Source: Collinsella sp.
GTDB lineage: Bacteria > Actinomycetota > Coriobacteriia > Coriobacteriales > Coriobacteriaceae
Length of the DNA stretch: 24,387 nt
Reading direction: 5' to 3'
Assembly: GCA_019419625.1 (NCBI GenBank)
Contig: DXZO01000069.1
Span: 147,778-172,164, forward strand
Of the stretch, positions 14,799 through 21,081 are shown piece after piece (within the stretch, counting starts at the first letter, position 1; each line of letters starts with the position of its first letter). Under the pieces are notes generated by a model that saw nothing but the letters and a program-made list of their open reading frames with translations, did not search any database and had not been told where the DNA came from. Both the position numbers and the translations under genes were made by a program.

Positions 14799-15026
14799 TT
14801 ACTGCAGCGTAAAGTAGGTACCGGTCTCATCGAACCGAGGCTTTGCGCCCTTTTTCTCAAAGAACTCGACGATAACGGCATGGGCCTCATCGAGCCTTTC
14901 CTTCTCGGCCTCGAGCCAAAGCGACTGCGCCCCGCAGGCATCGGTCAGGTGCACGCGGCACGGCACGCCCGCGCGGAGGAGCTCGGCGTTGCAGTCGGCA
15001 ACTTCGAACGGCGTCACGACCTTCAT
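14799..15026 (-). CDS. Small conserved-looking protein of the his operon (TDAC motif)
   Basis: This 75-residue soluble protein (MKVVTPFEVADCNAELLRAG...) has a 4-bp ATGA overlap with the hisI stop, a 15-bp gap to hisE and a GGGGG ribosome site, so it is firmly part of the operon. The central motif RVHLTDACGAQSLWLEAE is followed by a helix (DEAHAVIVEFFEKKG) and a C-terminal strand. From memory, clostridial his operons can carry a similar small protein with an R-D-A-C-G-x-Q-S motif, which NCBI calls the RDAC family; this was not checked. Two cysteines (12 and 31 by count) are present. There is no known enzyme function and none of the ten histidine steps is missing, so a regulatory or chaperone role is possible. 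Confidence 0.8.
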   Translation of the reverse strand: MKVVTPFEVADCNAELLRAGVPCRVHLTDACGAQSLWLEAEKERLDEAHAVIVEFFEKKGAKPRFDETGTYFTLQ

Positions 15027-15364
15027 CGCGTTCCCCCTTCCACGCGCTTAAAGAAGCAGGTACGGTTGCCGGTATGGCAGGCCGGGCCGGGCGAGTCGAC
15101 CTTGACCAGCAGCGTATCGTTATCGCAGTCGGCCCAGAGCTCGCGGACCTCCTGCATGTTGCCGCTCGTCGCGCCCTTGTTCCAGAGCTCCTGGCGGCTG
15201 CGGCTCCAAAACCACGTGGTACCGGCCTTGAGCGTCAGTCCCACCGACTCCTCGTTCATCCAAGCAACCATAAGCACCTCGCCGGTGTCATATTGCTGAA
15301 CCACACAAGGAATCAGCCCGCGGGCGTCATATGTAAGATCAGACGCTTCTATTACCTCAGTCAT
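15023..15364 (-). CDS. hisI: Phosphoribosyl-AMP cyclohydrolase
   Basis: Two adjacent ATGs exist; the second (15364) is better spaced from GGGAG and gives MTEVIEASDL, 113 residues. Any longer frame would run back through the palindrome and is not credible. HisI opens the adenine ring of PR-AMP, step 3 of the pathway. Diagnostic blocks are VLMVAWMNEESVGLTL, TTWFWSRSRQELWNKGATSGN, the Mg/Zn site DCDNDTLL (Cys80, Asp81, Asp83) and PACHTGNRTCF (Cys96, Cys103, zinc ligands). All key residues are present. A 150-bp gap with a long palindrome separates it from hisF, an unusual interruption in an otherwise tight operon. Confidence 0.96.
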   Translation of the reverse strand: MTEVIEASDLTYDARGLIPCVVQQYDTGEVLMVAWMNEESVGLTLKAGTTWFWSRSRQELWNKGATSGNMQEVRELWADCDNDTLLVKVDSPGPACHTGNRTCFFKRVEGGTR

Positions 15365-15407
15365 CATTTCTCCCAAGTAATTACCGTAAACCCCACAGGT
15401 CGGCGAG

Positions 15408-15510
15408 GGTTGTCCAGGTGCCCGAGATTCCGAGCGACAAGCCCGACGACGCGTACTTAAAGTACGCGAGGAGGGTTGGAGCCGGAAGGTCGGGCGCCTG
15501 GGCAAGCCGC
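15408..15510. repeat. About 100-bp imperfect palindrome between hisF and hisI
   Basis: The centre is a perfect GCGTACTT-A-AAGTACGC (15451-15467). Pairing continues outward: TTGTCCAGGTGCCCGA (from 15410) matches the reverse complement of the stretch ending near 15508, with scattered mismatches and a 3-nt bulge. The hairpin occupies almost the whole gap between hisF and hisI and ends 5 bp before the hisF stop. No T-run follows. It will be transcribed within the operon and may be a processing or attenuation structure or an inserted element. Confidence 0.65.
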
Positions 15511-15514
15511 AGCG

Positions 15515-16297
15515 CTAGAAGTCCAACCTGACAGGGATGCCTTGAGAGGCCATATATTCTTTGACTTCGCGAATGCTGAAGGTTCCAAAGTGAAAGACGC
15601 TCGCCGCCAGCACAGCATCGGCCTCGCCCTCGATCACACCCTCGGCAAAATGCTCGAGCGTGCCCACGCCACCGCTCGCAATGACGGGGATTGGCACCGC
15701 GCGGGCCACAGCACGGATGAGCGCCAAGTCAAAACCGGCCTTGGTGCCGTCGCGATCCATACTGGTCAGCAGAATCTCGCCGGCGCCGCGACGAGCCGCT
15801 TCCTCGGCCCACGCCACCGCGTCGACACCCGTAGCGTTGCGGCCGCCCGCCGTAAAGACCTCCCACTTATCGGCGCCCGGTTCCCCGGGCAGCCCCACGC
15901 GCTTGGCATCGATCGCCACGACCACGGCCTGGCTGCCAAACGCCGCGGCAGCCTGGCTAATCAGCGACGGGTCGCGCACGGCCGCCGAGTTGAGCGACAC
16001 CTTGTCGGCACCGGCTGCAACCATGGTGCGCATGCCCGGCAGGTCGCGAAAGCCGCCGCCCACGGTATAGGGAATGGCCAGCTCCTCGGCCGCATGCGCT
16101 GCCATCTCGATAGTCGTCGCACGGTTGTCGCTTGTGGCGGTAATGTCTAAAAACACGACCTCGTCCGCACCCTCGCGGTCGTAGGCACGCGCCAGCTCCA
16201 CCGGATCGCCCGCATCGCGCAGGCTCACAAAGTTGACGCCCTTGACCACACGGCCGTCCTTGACGTCTAGGCAGGGAATTACGCGTTTGGTAAGCAT
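15515..16297 (-). CDS. hisF: Imidazole glycerol phosphate synthase, cyclase subunit
   Basis: This 260-residue TIM barrel has the usual HisF length (about 255). With HisH it turns PRFAR plus glutamine-derived ammonia into imidazole glycerol phosphate and AICAR. Catalytic Asp11 is in RVIPCLDVKDGRVVKG and Asp130 in VVVAIDAKR. Phosphate-binding loops VGGGFRD and ASGGVGTLEHF and the signature LLTSMDRDGTKAGFD are present. It begins 3 bp after the hisA stop, so translation is coupled. A short loop (GLPGEPGADKWEVFTAGGR) matches the family. No defect is seen. Confidence 0.98.
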   Translation of the reverse strand: MLTKRVIPCLDVKDGRVVKGVNFVSLRDAGDPVELARAYDREGADEVVFLDITATSDNRATTIEMAAHAAEELAIPYTVGGGFRDLPGMRTMVAAGADKVSLNSAAVRDPSLISQAAAAFGSQAVVVAIDAKRVGLPGEPGADKWEVFTAGGRNATGVDAVAWAEEAARRGAGEILLTSMDRDGTKAGFDLALIRAVARAVPIPVIASGGVGTLEHFAEGVIEGEADAVLAASVFHFGTFSIREVKEYMASQGIPVRLDF

Positions 16298-16300
16298 GGG

Positions 16301-17044
16301 CTACTCATCCCCTCGGGCGGCGGCCAGCGCCTGCGCCAGCGTAAAGTTGTCTTCGTAGAGCGCACGGCCGGTAATGGCGCCTTCAATCGCGCCCTCGCCC
16401 ACCGCGGCCAGCGCGCGGATGTCGTCGAGCGTCGAGATACCGCCCGAAGCCACAACGGGAAAGCCCGCGACCTCGGCCACATGGCGATACGTCGCCACAT
16501 CGATGCCCGTCTGCATGCCATCGCGCGCGATGTCGGTATACACCAGATGCTTAAAGCCCAGCTCGGTAAGCTGCGCCACGGCATCGTCGAGCGCCACGCC
16601 CGCGCCGTCGCGCCAGCCATTCACCTTAACCTGGCCGTCGCGCGCGGCAATATCGGCGACCAGCAGCTCGCCAAAGCCTTGGGCCGCCACCTCGGCAAAA
16701 CCCGGCTCGGTCACCAGCACGGTGCCCAGCGCAATACGACGAGCACCGTAGCCGGCCAGCTCGTCGATGCGCGCGAGCGAGCGGACGCCGCCGCCCACGT
16801 CCACGGATAGACCGTCGATGCCGCAGATGCCCTTAATCGTCGCCGAGTTGGCAGCGCACGTGTCCTCGTCCTCGCCAAAGGCAGCGGACAGGTCGACGAC
16901 GTGCACCCAGCTCGCGCCCTGCTCGGCAAACGAGCGGGCGACAGCCACGGGGTCGTCGGAATATACCTTGCAGCGGCTGCGGTCGCCGCGTTCCAGGCGC
17001 ACAACCTTGCCGCCGATCAGATCGATTGCGGGAAACAGAATCAT
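16301..17044 (-). CDS. hisA: ProFAR isomerase
   Basis: This 247-residue TIM barrel isomerises ProFAR to PRFAR (step 4). Asp8 (FPAIDLIGGKVVRL), the second catalytic aspartate candidates Asp131 (LVADIAARDGQVKVNGW) and Asp171 (LVYTDIARDGMQTG), and the phosphate loops VDVGGGVRS and ASGGISTLDD are all visible. In some actinobacteria this enzyme is the bifunctional PriA that also serves tryptophan synthesis; the sequence alone cannot exclude that. The start overlaps the hisH stop in ATGA, with GAGGAGG eight bases upstream. An acidic loop (GEDEDTCAANS) lies after strand 2. Confidence 0.97.
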   Translation of the reverse strand: MILFPAIDLIGGKVVRLERGDRSRCKVYSDDPVAVARSFAEQGASWVHVVDLSAAFGEDEDTCAANSATIKGICGIDGLSVDVGGGVRSLARIDELAGYGARRIALGTVLVTEPGFAEVAAQGFGELLVADIAARDGQVKVNGWRDGAGVALDDAVAQLTELGFKHLVYTDIARDGMQTGIDVATYRHVAEVAGFPVVASGGISTLDDIRALAAVGEGAIEGAITGRALYEDNFTLAQALAAARGDE

Positions 17045-17742
17045 CGGCTAACCTCCTCGGCGATGCTGACGAAGTTCTTAAGGATGCGCTGACCCAGCGC
17101 GGAGGATTTCTCGGGATGGAACTGGCAGCCCCACACGTTGCCGTGGCGCACGATGCACGGGAAGCTCCGTGTATAGTGCGTGCGCGCCAACACATCGGCG
17201 GCATCGACGTCGTCGGCCACCGCGTAGCTGTGAGTGAAATACATGTTGGCGCCCTCGGCAAAACCGGCAAGCAACGGATCGGCCGCACCGGCGGGCGTCA
17301 TGTGCACCTGGTCCCAGCCCACGTGCGGGACCTTCAGACGGCTCGACTCCAGGTGCGTGCACGAGCCACGCATGATGCCCAGGCCATCGACCCAGGGACC
17401 ACCGGCCTGCTCGGAGGCATCGTCGTCCGCGTCCGCGTCCTCGTCCGCAGGCACGCCCTCGTTGCCGCGCTCAAAAAACAGCTGAAGGCCCAGGCAGATG
17501 CCGAGCAGCGGAGTTCCGGCGGCAACGGCATCGAGCACCGCGTCCGCCTCGCCGCTCTGACGCATAAAGGCGATCGCGTCATAGAACGCGCCCACGCCCG
17601 GGATGACCAGGCCGTCCGCGTTGCGGATCTGCTCCGGATCGTCCGACGTGCAGGCGGCGGCACCGGCGCGCGCAAGCCCGCGCACGACGCTCGACAAGTT
17701 ACCCTTGTGGTAGTCGACCACCACGATCTTCGGTTCGCCCAC
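17041..17742 (-). CDS. hisH: Imidazole glycerol phosphate synthase, glutaminase subunit
   Basis: I chose GTG 17742 (MGEPKIVVVDYHKGN) because GGAGGGG sits six bases upstream; an in-frame ATG 36 bases earlier would begin inside the adjoining hairpin region and has no site. The result is 233 residues. This class I glutamine amidotransferase shows the triad Cys83 (LLGICLGLQLFF), His209 and Glu211 (CQFHPEKS), the oxyanion loop PGVGAF and VPHVGWD. It feeds ammonia to HisF. An acidic insertion at about 99-112 (ADEDADADDDASEQ) is longer than usual. Its stop overlaps the hisA start by 4 bp. Confidence 0.96.
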   Translation of the reverse strand: MGEPKIVVVDYHKGNLSSVVRGLARAGAAACTSDDPEQIRNADGLVIPGVGAFYDAIAFMRQSGEADAVLDAVAAGTPLLGICLGLQLFFERGNEGVPADEDADADDDASEQAGGPWVDGLGIMRGSCTHLESSRLKVPHVGWDQVHMTPAGAADPLLAGFAEGANMYFTHSYAVADDVDAADVLARTHYTRSFPCIVRHGNVWGCQFHPEKSSALGQRILKNFVSIAEEVSR

Positions 17743-17767
17743 GCGACCCCTCCACTTCTCATCATCC

Positions 17768-17809
17768 AAAACCACCACGAAGGTGCCTGTCCCCTTTGTG
17801 GTGGTTTTT
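17768..17809 (-). terminator. Terminator-like hairpin between hisB and hisH (possible attenuator or REP)
   Basis: A stem of AAAACCACCAC with GTGGTGGTTTT (one G/A difference further in) encloses a loop containing GGGACAGGCACC on the minus strand. T-runs flank both sides, so it can act as an intrinsic terminator in either direction. It lies mid-operon, 23 bp after the hisB stop and 26 bp before the hisH start, so full termination would silence the distal his genes. Partial read-through, attenuation or an inserted REP-type repeat are the options. Confidence 0.65.
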
Positions 17810-17831
17810 GCCCTTACGGCGGTTGCAGCGG

Positions 17832-18419
17832 TTACAGCGAGCCCTTAGTGCTGGGGATGCCCTGCACGCGGGGATCGAGCTCGCAGGCGTGGCGCATCGT
17901 GCGGCCCACGGCCTTAAAGGCGGCCTCGATAATGTGATGCGAGTTACCGCCCGCCAGCTCGCGCACGTGCAACGTAAGCTTGGCGTCACGCGCGAAGGCA
18001 TAGAAGAACTCGACGGCTAGCTCAGTATCAAAGCTACCCACGCGCTCGGTCGGCACGGGCAGCTCGCAATAGGCCTGGCCGCGACCTGAAATGTCCACGG
18101 CGGCCATCACGAGCGTCTCGTCCATGGCAATCGCCGCGTCGGCAAAGCGCGTAATACCCGCCTTGTCGCCCAGCGCCTGGCAGAACGCCTCGCCCAGCAC
18201 AATGCCCGTGTCCTCGACGGTGTGGTGCGCGTCGACCTCAACGTCGCCCACCGCGTGCACCGTCAGATCGAACAGACCATGGCGGCCAAAGGCGTTGAGC
18301 ATGTGGTCGAAAAACGGCACGCCGGTCGAGATATCGCACACGCCAGATCCGTCCAGGTCGAGCTTTACGACAATGTCGGTCTCGCCCGTCTTGCGGGTTA
18401 CCTCGGCATAGCGGTCCAT
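17832..18419 (-). CDS. hisB: Imidazoleglycerol-phosphate dehydratase (monofunctional)
   Basis: The 195-residue length is that of the single-function dehydratase; the N-terminal phosphatase domain of enterobacterial HisB is absent. It dehydrates imidazole glycerol phosphate to imidazole acetol phosphate (step 7). The Mn-binding duplicated motifs are DAHHTVEDTGIVLGEAF and GGNSHHIIEAAFKAVGR. FFDHMLNAFGRHG is also diagnostic. The ATG directly abuts the hisC stop (TAGATG) with GGAGG upstream, so translation is coupled. Lack of the phosphatase domain explains the need for the convergent PHP phosphatase. Confidence 0.98.
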   Translation of the reverse strand: MDRYAEVTRKTGETDIVVKLDLDGSGVCDISTGVPFFDHMLNAFGRHGLFDLTVHAVGDVEVDAHHTVEDTGIVLGEAFCQALGDKAGITRFADAAIAMDETLVMAAVDISGRGQAYCELPVPTERVGSFDTELAVEFFYAFARDAKLTLHVRELAGGNSHHIIEAAFKAVGRTMRHACELDPRVQGIPSTKGSL

Positions 18420-19535
18420 CTACATCTCCTCCTTCACCAGCGCGGCAAACGCGGCCAGCACCTCGTCGTTTTCTTGCGGGGTACCCACGGTAATGCGCAG
18501 GCAGTCCGCGAGCCCCGGCGCGTAGCTAAAGTCGCGCACCAAAATTGAATACTCGTCGCGCAGACGCTCGCGCACGCGCGTGGCATGCGGCGTGCGCACG
18601 AGCACAAAGTTCGCCGCGCTCGGCCATACCTCCACGGGCAGGCCCTCGGCAGCCATTGCGCGCAGGGCGCACAGCTCGCGCTCGCGCTCGGATGCGACCT
18701 GTGCCACCACGGGCGCGTACGCATCGCGGGCACGCACGCAGGCAAGCGCCGCCGCCTGGCTCAGCACATTGACCGAATAGATCTGGCGAATCGCCGCGAA
18801 CACGTCGATGACTTCGGGTGCCGCGATCACGTAACCCAGACGCGTACCGGCAGCGCCAAACGCCTTGGACAACGTATGCAGAATCACCAGGTTGGGATGC
18901 TCGGCGATAAGTCCCTGCGCCGTGGTGGCCGCGCCAAACGAATCGTCGGCAAACTCAACGTAGGCCTCGTCGACCATGACCATGCCGGGGCACGCATCGC
19001 ACAGCGCCGCGACAAAGTCGAGCGGTGCCACGTCGCCCGTGGGGTTATTGGGCGAGGTCACGATTGCCAGGTTGCACTCGGGCGCCGCTGCGAGCACAGC
19101 CGCTTGGTCGAGCTCAAAGGTCGCCGGGTCGCGCCACACATCGCGCACTTCAGTCTGGCACAGAGACGCAAAGAACGCATACTCGCTAAAGCACGGCGGG
19201 CAGTTGAGCAGGGTCCTCCCCGCGCCGCCAAACGCCAGCAGGCAGTTATAGAGCAGCTCGTCACCGCCGTTGCCCACGCAGATATTCTCGCGCGTCACGC
19301 CATGCCAAGCGGCAAGCTCGTCGCGCAGGTCGTTGGACATGGGGTCGGGATAGCGGTTGAGCGGCGTGGCGGCAAGCGCCGCATCAACCGCCTCGCGCAC
19401 GTCGGCCGGCACGGGGTAGGTGTTCTCGTTTGCCGAAAGGTTGATGCGCGTGGGCGTAAAGTTGGGATCGTAGGGCTCGATGCCTGCCAGATAGGGCTGG
19501 ACGAGCTCCTTCATGCGCGGCGTGAGTTCGGCCAT
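18420..19535 (-). CDS. hisC: Histidinol-phosphate aminotransferase
   Basis: Start ATG 19535 (MAELTPRMKEL) has GGAGG seven bases upstream and lies 1 bp after the hisD stop; a start 33 bases upstream would overlap hisD. The 371-residue class II-like PLP enzyme converts imidazole acetol phosphate plus glutamate to histidinol phosphate. Visible motifs are LSANENTYPVP, NRYPDP, VGNGGDELL, TSPNNPTG, MVDEAYVEF, and the Schiff-base Lys224 in HTLSKAFGAAGTRLGY. The length and motifs are standard. Neighbours on both sides are his genes with essentially no spacing. Confidence 0.97.
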   Translation of the reverse strand: MAELTPRMKELVQPYLAGIEPYDPNFTPTRINLSANENTYPVPADVREAVDAALAATPLNRYPDPMSNDLRDELAAWHGVTRENICVGNGGDELLYNCLLAFGGAGRTLLNCPPCFSEYAFFASLCQTEVRDVWRDPATFELDQAAVLAAAPECNLAIVTSPNNPTGDVAPLDFVAALCDACPGMVMVDEAYVEFADDSFGAATTAQGLIAEHPNLVILHTLSKAFGAAGTRLGYVIAAPEVIDVFAAIRQIYSVNVLSQAAALACVRARDAYAPVVAQVASERERELCALRAMAAEGLPVEVWPSAANFVLVRTPHATRVRERLRDEYSILVRDFSYAPGLADCLRITVGTPQENDEVLAAFAALVKEEM

Positions 19536-19536
19536 A

Positions 19537-20976
19537 TTAGGCCTCCCCGCCGGTCGCGCCGGCGCCATCCGCGCTTGCAGCCGCCGTCAGGTCCACGCCC
19601 TCGGCAACCGTCGCCACGGCGTCGCCCGGCCAGGCAACCTTAGTCAGGTCGGCCGCAGCCAGCGACGCGGCACTCACGGCATCCTCGCCCTGCTCCAGCA
19701 CGCGGCGGCGCAGTGCTGCCGAAAGCGCGTGCGCCCACAGGCCCTCGGCCTCGGCCAGACGCTGCGTAGCGGGAGCGTCGGAGAGCAGCCCCTCGGGCGT
19801 ATAGCAAATGACGCTCGAGCGCTTGACGAACTCTTCGACCGAAAGCGGGTTGGAGAACATGGCCGTACCACCGGTCGGCAGCGTGTGGTTGGGACCGGCA
19901 ACGTAATCGCCAAGCGGTTCGGAGCTCCAAGCGCCCACAAAGATGGCGCCGGCGTTGCGAATGCCGCCGAGCAGGCCCATCGCATCCTTGCAGTGCAGCT
20001 CCAGGTGCTCGGGCGCCACGGTGTTCACCGCCTCGACGGCGGCAGTCATGTCGGCGGCCACCACGATAGTGCCTTCGTTATCGAACGAGGCGCGCGTGAT
20101 CTCGGCACGCGGCGACTGTGCCACCAGGATGTCGATGCCGGCCTCGACCTCGCGCGCAAACTGCTCGTCGCAAGTCACCAGATAGCAGGCTGCCAGCGGA
20201 TCGTGCTCGGCCTGGGCCATCAGGTCTGCCGCGACCACCATGGGCTTGGCCGTGGCATCGGCCAGCACGCAGACCTCGGAGGGACCGGCGACCATGTCGA
20301 TGCCCACATCGCCCGAGACAATCTGCTTGGCGGCGGCAACAAAGGCGTTGCCCGGGCCGGTAATTTTGTCGACGCGCGGAATGGTCTCGGTGCCGTACGC
20401 CAGCGCGGCCACGGCCTGGGCGCCGCCCACCATATAGATTTCGTCCACTCCGCCGAGCTTTGCCGCGGCGAGCGTGTAGGGGCTGATAAGGCCGTCCTTT
20501 TGCGGCGGGGTCACCATGACCACACGCTTAACGCCGGCCACCTTGGCAGGGATGGCGTTCATGAGCACCGTGGAGGGATACTGCGCGCGGCCGCCCGGCA
20601 CATAGATGCCGGCGGCAGCGAGCGGGGTCACCTTGACGCCGAGCATCGTGCCGTCCGCACGCGTGGTAAACCAGCTCTGCTCGACCTCGCGCTGGTGGAA
20701 CTCGCGAATCTGACGCGCGGCCTTCTCGAGCGCGGCGACAAAAGCCGGGTCGAGGCCTTCGAGCGCGGCATCGATCTGCTCCTGCGGCAGACGGAAGCTC
20801 TCCAGCTCGACACCGTCAAAACGCTGGCAGTAATCGCGCACCGCGGCATCGCCGTTGGCGCGCACGTTGGCCACGATATCGCGGGCGGCGTCGACGATGT
20901 TTTGCGGCAGCACACCCTTGCGGTTGAGCTGGTTGGTAACGAGGCACTCACCGGGAGCAAGCTTGATGGTCTTCAT
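19537..20976 (-). CDS. hisD: Histidinol dehydrogenase
   Basis: This 479-residue protein performs the last two oxidations, histidinol to histidine, using two NAD. Typical blocks are GIYVPGGRAQYPSTVLMNAIPAKVAG, MVGGAQAVAALAYGTE, KITGPGNAFV, the zinc site MAQAEHDPLA and the catalytic Glu-His in APEHLELH, then AGPNHTLPTGGTA. The family averages about 430 residues; the extra length is an Ala/Gly-rich C-terminal tail (about 440-479) that may be flexible. The start has AGGGGAT nine bases upstream. It begins 105 bp after the hisZG stop, the widest gap in the proximal operon, in which no clear element is seen. Confidence 0.97.
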   Translation of the reverse strand: MKTIKLAPGECLVTNQLNRKGVLPQNIVDAARDIVANVRANGDAAVRDYCQRFDGVELESFRLPQEQIDAALEGLDPAFVAALEKAARQIREFHQREVEQSWFTTRADGTMLGVKVTPLAAAGIYVPGGRAQYPSTVLMNAIPAKVAGVKRVVMVTPPQKDGLISPYTLAAAKLGGVDEIYMVGGAQAVAALAYGTETIPRVDKITGPGNAFVAAAKQIVSGDVGIDMVAGPSEVCVLADATAKPMVVAADLMAQAEHDPLAACYLVTCDEQFAREVEAGIDILVAQSPRAEITRASFDNEGTIVVAADMTAAVEAVNTVAPEHLELHCKDAMGLLGGIRNAGAIFVGAWSSEPLGDYVAGPNHTLPTGGTAMFSNPLSVEEFVKRSSVICYTPEGLLSDAPATQRLAEAEGLWAHALSAALRRRVLEQGEDAVSAASLAAADLTKVAWPGDAVATVAEGVDLTAAASADGAGATGGEA

Positions 20977-21081
20977 ATCGGTATCCCCTATCGGTCGAGG
21001 TTGTGTTCGAAAAACGAGAGGCCGGGCGGCGGCGCCAATCGACCCGCAGCCCGTACGTTGGGGCGCCCGTGCGCGCTCGCG

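Noticed and set aside
17743..17778. ATG start for hisH at 17778
   Set aside because: It falls inside the hairpin element and lacks a ribosome site; the GTG at 17742 has GGAGGGG at ideal spacing and begins at the conserved EPKIVVVDYHKGN.
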